In this document: positions 1 to 6,343 of the stretch, piece after piece
Numbering within the stretch: position 1 is the stretch's first letter
How the letters are laid out: every line of letters starts with the position of its first letter
Source: Candidatus Methylomirabilota bacterium
Lineage (GTDB): Bacteria; Methylomirabilota; Methylomirabilia; Methylomirabilales; Methylomirabilaceae
Direction of reading: 5' to 3'
Length of the DNA: 6,343 nucleotides
NCBI GenBank assembly: GCA_016200385.1
Contig: JACQEV010000356.1
Coordinates: forward strand, 1 to 6,343
Notes under the pieces: model-generated
Databases searched by the model: none
Told to the model about the DNA's origin: nothing
What the model saw: only the letters and a program-made list of their open reading frames with translations
Program-made: the position numbers and the translations under genes

Positions 1-2944
<2,944 letters not shown>

Positions 2945-2946
<2 letters not shown>

Positions 2947-2980
2947 AAAAGCTTGACAAAACATAACCATTTACTAAAAT
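2945..2980 (+). promoter_or_regulatory. sigma-70-type promoter for the str genes
   Basis: A perfect -35 box TTGACA (2953-2958) is followed after 16 bases by TAAAAT (2975-2980), which matches the -10 consensus at five of six positions. A run of six A (2945-2950), overlapping the rpoC stop codon, sits just upstream of the -35 box and could act as a short UP-like element. The region is an AT-rich island in GC-rich DNA. The expected start of transcription is near 2986-2988, giving a leader of about 25 bases ahead of rpsL. This would let rpsL-rpsG-fusA-tuf be transcribed apart from rpoBC, with readthrough from rpoC also possible since no terminator is visible in the gap. Confidence 0.75.
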
Positions 2981-2998
2981 AGGAGGGTTTCGACGACC

Positions 2999-3005
2999 AA
3001 AGGAG
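2999..3005 (+). promoter_or_regulatory. ribosome binding site of rpsL
   Basis: AAAGGAG lies 6 bases ahead of the GTG at 3012 and fixes that GTG as the start codon. No in-frame ATG lies nearby, and the protein begins [11 protein letters not shown], the usual S12 N-terminus. A second purine-rich match, AGGAGGG at 2981-2987, has no start codon at a suitable distance. Confidence 0.88.
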
Positions 3006-3011
3006 TACAGA

Positions 3012-3389
3012 GTGCCCACCATCCAGCAGTTAGTTCGTAAGGGCCGAGCTGCGGCCGCCAGGAAGGTCAAGACGCCGGCGTTGCAGGGATGTCCCCAGCG
3101 ACGTGGCGTGTGCGTTCGCGTCTATACGACCACACCGAAGAAGCCGAATTCTGCCCTTCGGAAGGTGGCCAGGGTGCGGCTGACGAATGGGATCGAAGTG
3201 ACGACATACATCCCAGGAATCGGTCACAATTTGCAGGAGCACTCCATCGTCCTGATCAGGGGAGGCCGCGTCAAAGACCTGCCAGGCGTTCGCTACCATG
3301 TGATCCGCGGTGCCCTCGACACTGCGGGGGTCCAGGATCGCAAACAGGGGCGATCCCTTTACGGCGCCAAGAGACCGAAAACCGGTTAG
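3012..3389 (+). CDS. rpsL: 30S ribosomal protein S12
   Basis: S12 sits at the decoding centre of the small ribosomal subunit and helps set translational accuracy. The protein has 125 residues, the normal length, and starts at GTG. The signature [13 protein letters not shown] (39-51) is intact. The positions whose mutation gives streptomycin resistance or dependence carry the ordinary residues: K43, K88 and P91 (counting Met). D89, the position modified by RimO in E. coli, is present. Cysteines 27 and 34 lie in the conserved GCPQRRGVC segment. It is the first gene after the predicted promoter, 65 bases past rpoC; no L7Ae-like gene separates them as it does in Bacillus relatives. Third-position GC is about 73% over the codons counted. 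Identity is secure. Confidence 0.98.
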   Translation: MPTIQQLVRKGRAAAARKVKTPALQGCPQRRGVCVRVYTTTPKKPNSALRKVARVRLTNGIEVTTYIPGIGHNLQEHSIVLIRGGRVKDLPGVRYHVIRGALDTAGVQDRKQGRSLYGAKRPKTG

Positions 3390-3395
3390 CGACCT

Positions 3396-3456
3396 TCGGC
3401 ACTTGAGGGAATTGGTTCTTCACGAACCTGGCCTGAGGTGCCGATTTTGATTTTTT
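3396..3456 (+). terminator. hairpin plus T-tract between rpsL and rpsG (attenuator/terminator or S7 control site)
   Basis: The outer stem pairs 3397-3408 (CGGCACTTGAGG) with 3432-3443 (CCTGAGGTGCCG): eleven of twelve positions pair, including one G-T, with a single G-G mismatch, and T3396-A3444 can extend it. Inside, 3414-3418 (GGTTC) pairs perfectly with 3424-3428 (GAACC) around a five-base loop. TTTTGATTTTTT (3445-3456) follows directly. This is the form of an intrinsic terminator, but it stands 36 bases ahead of rpsG inside an operon whose downstream genes are essential. Partial termination is therefore more likely than full termination. In E. coli, S7 binds the rpsL-rpsG intercistronic mRNA to repress translation, so the structure may also serve that role here; this is inferred from position only. 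Confidence 0.6.
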
Positions 3457-3492
3457 AGCGGCATCTGTGGCCTGTGGATGGGGGGAAAGTGA

Positions 3493-3963
3493 ATGCCCAG
3501 ACGAAAGGTGGCTGAGAAACGAGACGTGTTACCCGATCCGCTCTATGGCAATCGGTTGGTGGCGAAGTTTGTCAACACGATGATGAACCAGGGCAAGAAG
3601 AGCGTGGCCGAATCGATCCTCTACAGGTCGATGAAAATCATAGAGGATCGTGCCAAGACCGATCCGCTGCGGATGTTCAAGCAAGCGGTGGACAACGTCA
3701 AGCCGGTCCTAGAGGTCAAGTCACGTCGGGTGGGCGGCGCGACCTACCAGGTTCCTGTTGAGGTCCGGGCGGATCGCCGAACCTCGCTGGCCTTCCGATG
3801 GATCATCGGCTTCTCCAGGAAGAGGACCGAGAAGACGATGGCTGAACGGCTCGCTGCAGAACTTATCGAGGCCGCCAATAACCGCGGCAACTCGGTGAAG
3901 AAGAAGGAAGACACCCATAAAATGGCCGAGGCGAACAAGGCGTTCGCGCATTATCGCTGGTAA
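3493..3963 (+). CDS. rpsG: 30S ribosomal protein S7
   Basis: S7 is a primary binder of the 3' domain of 16S rRNA, nucleates assembly of the 30S head and lies near the E site. The 156-residue length is the common bacterial form, shorter than the 179 residues of E. coli K-12. It opens [10 protein letters not shown], continues with [14 protein letters not shown] (15-28) and NQGKKSVAE, carries the beta-hairpin segment [17 protein letters not shown] (76-92), and ends [15 protein letters not shown]. The ATG at 3493 gives this canonical start. The upstream GGGGGAAAG is only a modest match to the anti-Shine-Dalgarno sequence, so initiation may depend on coupling or on the leader structure. The hairpin with T-tract lies just upstream. 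Identity is secure. Confidence 0.98.
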   Translation: MPRRKVAEKRDVLPDPLYGNRLVAKFVNTMMNQGKKSVAESILYRSMKIIEDRAKTDPLRMFKQAVDNVKPVLEVKSRRVGGATYQVPVEVRADRRTSLAFRWIIGFSRKRTEKTMAERLAAELIEAANNRGNSVKKKEDTHKMAEANKAFAHYRW

Positions 3964-3968
3964 TGATA

Positions 3969-4061
3969 GAGTTTCGAGTTTCGCGTCTGGAGTTTCGGGT
4001 TGGCATGCGCCGCTCGGAACCCGAAACCCGAGACTCGGAACCCGAAACCGGGAACTCGGAA
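3969..4061 (+). repeat. heptamer-based repeats in two inverted arms, between rpsG and fusA
   Basis: The gap is almost entirely repeats in a 7-base register. The left arm (3969-4003) reads GAGTTTC, GAGTTTC, GCGTCTG, GAGTTTC, GGGTTGG. The right arm (4013-4061) reads CTCGGAA, CCCGAAA, CCCGAGA, CTCGGAA, CCCGAAA, CCGGGAA, CTCGGAA, which is also a 21-base unit repeated twice (4013-4033 and 4034-4054) plus a third of a unit. The arms are inversely related: GTTTCGGGTT (3992-4001) pairs perfectly with AACCCGAAAC at 4018-4027, and also with the copy at 4039-4048. A small GGC/GCC stem lies in the loop. Read as protein in the fusA frame it gives [16 protein letters not shown] low-complexity sequence, which is surely not translated. 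It looks like a dispersed intergenic repeat that has inserted or expanded here; whether it recurs elsewhere in the genome cannot be seen. Confidence 0.85.
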
Positions 4062-4068
4062 CACAGTC

Positions 4069-6162
4069 ATGGCTGAGCCATATCCCATAGAGAAGGTCCG
4101 GAACATCGGTATTATGGCGCATATCGACGCCGGGAAGACGACCACGACCGAGCGGATCCTCTACTACACCGGCAAGACCTATAAGATCGGCGAGGTTGAT
4201 GAGGGATCCACTGAGATGGACTGGATGGAGCAGGAGCGCGAGCGGGGGATTACGATTACCTCCGCCACCACCACCTGCTTTTGGGGGGACCATCGGATCA
4301 ACATCATTGATACCCCTGGCCACGTCGATTTCACTGTGGAGGTCGAGCGTTCGCTTCGCGTGCTGGACGGCGCCGTCGCCATCTTCGACGCAGTGGCAGG
4401 GGTGGAGCCTCAGTCCGAGACGGTATGGCGCCAGGCGGACAAGTACGGGGTTCCCCGGATCGCGTTCGTCAATAAGATGGATCGCACGGGTGCTGATTTC
4501 GACCGGTGTGTGCGGATGATCGCTGAGCGCTTGGGGGCTAACCCCGCGGTCCTGCAGCTTCCCATTGGCAAAGAAGACCGGTTCGAAGGGGTTGTGGACC
4601 TGGTTCGGATGAAGGCGGTGATCTGGGACGAAGAGAGTCTGGGGGCGAGCTACAGGGAGGGGGAGGTTCCAGAGGTGATGCGGGAACGCGTTCAGGAGGC
4701 TCGTGAACGGTTGCTTGAGACCATCGCTGAAGCAGACGAGCTGTTTCTCTCCCGATACGTGGATGGGGTTGCGATTGGTCCGGAGGAGATCAAAGCCGCC
4801 ATCCGGAGTGCCGCGCTCAAGCTGCTTCTGGTCCCTGTACTGGCTGGTGCCTCGTTCAAGAACAAGGGGGTTCAGCTGTTGCTCGATGCGGTTGTGGACT
4901 ATCTCCCGTCCCCCGCCGACCTGCCGCCTGTCGAGGGGATCGATACCCGCACCGGGAAACCCGCGGTTCGATCGGCCAAGTCAACCGAGCCCTTCTCTGC
5001 ATTGGCGTTCAAGATCATGACGGATCCCTACGTGGGACAACTTGCATTCTTTAGGGTGTACTCCGGGACCCTGACATCGGGGACCCACGTCTACGACTCC
5101 ACCCGTGACAACCGGGAGCGAATCGGGCGGCTGCTCCGCATGCATGCGAACAAGCGCGAGGAAATTAAAGAGGTCTCCGCGGGGGATATCGCGGCTGCGG
5201 TGGGGCTGAAAGGGACGAGGACGGGCGATACCCTCTGTGACGAGGCCCACCCGATTGTCCTTGAATCCATCGAGTTCCCTGAGCCGGTGATCGCCGTGGC
5301 CATCGAACCGAAGACGAAGGAAGGGCAGGATCGTTTGTCCGCCGGTTTGGTAGCGTTGGCCAATGAGGATCCGACCTTCCGGGCTCGTACCGATGAGGAG
5401 ACAGGACAGACGATCATCTCCGGGATGGGGGAGTTGCACCTGGAGATCATCGTTGACCGCCTCCTGCGGGAGTTCAGGGTCGAGGCCAATGTCGGCAAAC
5501 CGGAGGTGGCGTATCGCGAGAGCGTGACCTCTCCCTCGGAGGCCGAGGGCCGTTTTGTGCGACAGACGGGTGGTCGCGGGCAATACGGGCATGCCTGGAT
5601 CAGGGTGGAGCCCGCTCCTCCCGGGTCGGGAATCGAGTTCGCCAACAAGATCGTGGGCGGCGTGATTCCCAAGGAGTACATCCCGGCGGTGGAGAAAGGG
5701 GTCCGAGAGGCCACGCACACCGGGGTTCTGGCAGGCTACCCCGTGGTCGATGTCAAGATCACCCTCTTTGACGGGTCGTATCACGAGGTGGACTCCTCGG
5801 AAATGTCGTTCAAGATCGCCGGCTCTATGGCCTTCAAGGAAGCGGCGAGGCGCGCGAAACCAGTCCTGCTGGAGCCGATCATGCAGGTGGACGTTGTGAC
5901 CCCGGAAGAATTCCTTGGGGAGGTCATCGGCGATTTAAACTCGCGTCGTGGACGGGTGCTGGGGATTGAGGCGAGGCCCGCGGTCCAAGTTATCCGAGCG
6001 GAGGTGCCGCTGTCCGAGATGTTCGGTTATGCCACTGACCTGCGCTCAGCGACCCAGGGCAGGGCCACTCACACGATGCAGTTCTCCCGGTATGAGGCTG
6101 TTCCCTCGAACATTGCGGAAGAGATCGTCACTCGTATGGGTGGGCGCGTCGGCGGGCGATAG
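4069..6162 (+). CDS. fusA: elongation factor G
   Basis: EF-G is the GTPase that drives translocation of tRNA and mRNA on the ribosome and, with RRF, recycles ribosomes. The protein has 697 residues, normal for the family. The GTP-binding domain has all motifs: AHIDAGKTT (17-25), RGITI (59-63, switch I), DTPGH (81-85, with catalytic H85), NKMD (135-138) and GAS (260-262). Domains II to V follow; domain IV contains TGGRGQYGH (500-508) and the tip segment [12 protein letters not shown] with H572, equivalent to E. coli H583. The start is the ATG at 4069, because [22 protein letters not shown] is the usual N-terminus; the frame is open upstream to a TTG at 4000, but that stretch is repeat. The only Shine-Dalgarno candidate is a weak GGA at 4058-4060. 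Third-position GC is about 75% in the parts counted. The sequence favours the canonical housekeeping EF-G over an EF-G2 paralogue. Confidence 0.97.
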   Translation: MAEPYPIEKVRNIGIMAHIDAGKTTTTERILYYTGKTYKIGEVDEGSTEMDWMEQERERGITITSATTTCFWGDHRINIIDTPGHVDFTVEVERSLRVLDGAVAIFDAVAGVEPQSETVWRQADKYGVPRIAFVNKMDRTGADFDRCVRMIAERLGANPAVLQLPIGKEDRFEGVVDLVRMKAVIWDEESLGASYREGEVPEVMRERVQEARERLLETIAEADELFLSRYVDGVAIGPEEIKAAIRSAALKLLLVPVLAGASFKNKGVQLLLDAVVDYLPSPADLPPVEGIDTRTGKPAVRSAKSTEPFSALAFKIMTDPYVGQLAFFRVYSGTLTSGTHVYDSTRDNRERIGRLLRMHANKREEIKEVSAGDIAAAVGLKGTRTGDTLCDEAHPIVLESIEFPEPVIAVAIEPKTKEGQDRLSAGLVALANEDPTFRARTDEETGQTIISGMGELHLEIIVDRLLREFRVEANVGKPEVAYRESVTSPSEAEGRFVRQTGGRGQYGHAWIRVEPAPPGSGIEFANKIVGGVIPKEYIPAVEKGVREATHTGVLAGYPVVDVKITLFDGSYHEVDSSEMSFKIAGSMAFKEAARRAKPVLLEPIMQVDVVTPEEFLGEVIGDLNSRRGRVLGIEARPAVQVIRAEVPLSEMFGYATDLRSATQGRATHTMQFSRYEAVPSNIAEEIVTRMGGRVGGR

Positions 6163-6189
6163 TCGGGTTCGGCTGCGTCTGTAGTATGT

Positions 6190-6196
6190 AAAGGAG
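6190..6196 (+). promoter_or_regulatory. ribosome binding site of tuf
   Basis: AAAGGAG lies 7 bases ahead of the ATG at 6204 and supports that start. The core AAAGGAGT is the same as that ahead of rpsL. The 41-base gap after fusA shows no hairpin or promoter, so tuf is probably co-transcribed with fusA. Confidence 0.88.
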
Positions 6197-6203
6197 TCAT
6201 CTT

Positions 6204-6343
6204 ATGGCCAAGGCCAAATTCGAGCGCACCAAAGAGCACATGAACATCGGGACCATCGGGCACATCGACCACGGCAAGACGACCCTGACCGCGGCGATCA
6301 CGAAGGTCCTGCACGCGGCGAACCCGAAGGTCCAGTTCGTCCC
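6204..6343 (+). CDS. tuf: elongation factor Tu, 3'-truncated
   Basis: EF-Tu carries aminoacyl-tRNA to the ribosomal A site as a GTP complex. Only the first 46 codons are in the window. They begin [20 protein letters not shown] and contain the P-loop GHIDHGKT (19-26), continuing LTAAITKVL, which identifies the factor. The position after fusA is the classic place of tuf in the str cluster. The segment [10 protein letters not shown] following the first helix varies among phyla. Third codon positions are almost all G or C (44 of 46), well above the 74% or so of the last fusA codons. That may be selection for highly expressed codons or a different origin of this part. Whether a second tuf copy exists in the genome cannot be judged. 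Confidence 0.96.
   Translation, partial: MAKAKFERTKEHMNIGTIGHIDHGKTTLTAAITKVLHAANPKVQFV

Noticed and set aside
2981..2987. AGGAGGG as a second ribosome binding site ahead of rpsL.
   Set aside because: No ATG, GTG or TTG follows at a suitable distance, and it lies about 24 bases ahead of the rpsL start, between the -10 box and the predicted transcription start.
3140..3290. Streptomycin-resistance substitutions in S12.
   Set aside because: K43, K88 and P91 are the ordinary residues.
3447..3475. Possible promoter ahead of rpsG (TTGATT within the T-tract).
   Set aside because: No -10-like hexamer occurs at 15-19 bases; the sequence there is GC-rich.
3969..4061. CRISPR array.
   Set aside because: The units are adjacent 7- and 21-base repeats without unique spacers.
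4000..4068. Possible 23-residue N-terminal extension of EF-G from an upstream TTG.
   Set aside because: The extra residues are the low-complexity translation of the heptamer repeat, EF-G proteins do not begin this way, and the ATG at 4069 gives the canonical N-terminus.
6163..6178. GGGTTCGG after fusA as a further copy of the heptamer repeat.
   Set aside because: Only about eight bases resemble the unit and there is no tandem array, so chance is enough.

Overview
The window holds the 3' two-thirds of rpoC followed by the str gene cluster rpsL-rpsG-fusA-tuf, all on the + strand and all core transcription/translation genes. rpoC (positions 1-2946) is cut at its 5' end and tuf (6204-6343) at its 3' end. 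The three genes between them are complete. Nothing on the - strand looks like a gene, and no gap between genes exceeds about 105 bases. The organism is a bacterium with GC-rich DNA. Its RNA polymerase beta' carries a large insert in the trigger loop (the SI3 type seen in Proteobacteria and several other Gram-negative phyla). The proteins look like those of an uncultured, GC-rich lineage such as Methylomirabilota/Rokubacteria or a relative, but that is an impression from memory and not a placement.

Layout: (1) The rpoC fragment carries the catalytic NADFDGD motif, secondary-channel rim helices, bridge helix, second zinc site, trigger loop with insert and the C-terminal clamp region. (2) An AT-rich 65-base gap carries a near-consensus sigma-70 promoter 6 bases past the rpoC stop codon, so the str genes can be transcribed separately from rpoBC. 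(3) rpsL starts at GTG behind a good ribosome binding site. (4) A 103-base gap between rpsL and rpsG carries a bipartite hairpin followed by a T-rich tract. In E. coli this same intercistronic region is where S7 represses the operon. (5) rpsG encodes the 156-residue form of S7. (6) A 105-base gap is nearly filled by heptamer-based repeats in two inverted arms that run almost to the fusA start. (7) fusA encodes a normal 697-residue EF-G. (8) tuf begins behind a good ribosome binding site.

How the genes work together: beta' is the catalytic half of RNA polymerase; S12 and S7 are 30S ribosomal proteins at the decoding centre and head; EF-G translocates and EF-Tu delivers aminoacyl-tRNA. Their co-location lets the cell scale transcription and translation capacity together.

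No new gene system is present. The points of real interest are an abrupt change of codon use inside rpoC near position 880-925 (third-position GC about 94% before, about 76% after, hand counted) with a second change at the fusA/tuf junction, a lysine/glutamate-rich insert in beta', the hairpin plus T-tract inside the operon, and the heptamer repeat lying over the fusA translation start region. The codon-use breaks suggest either recombination or a chimeric assembly.
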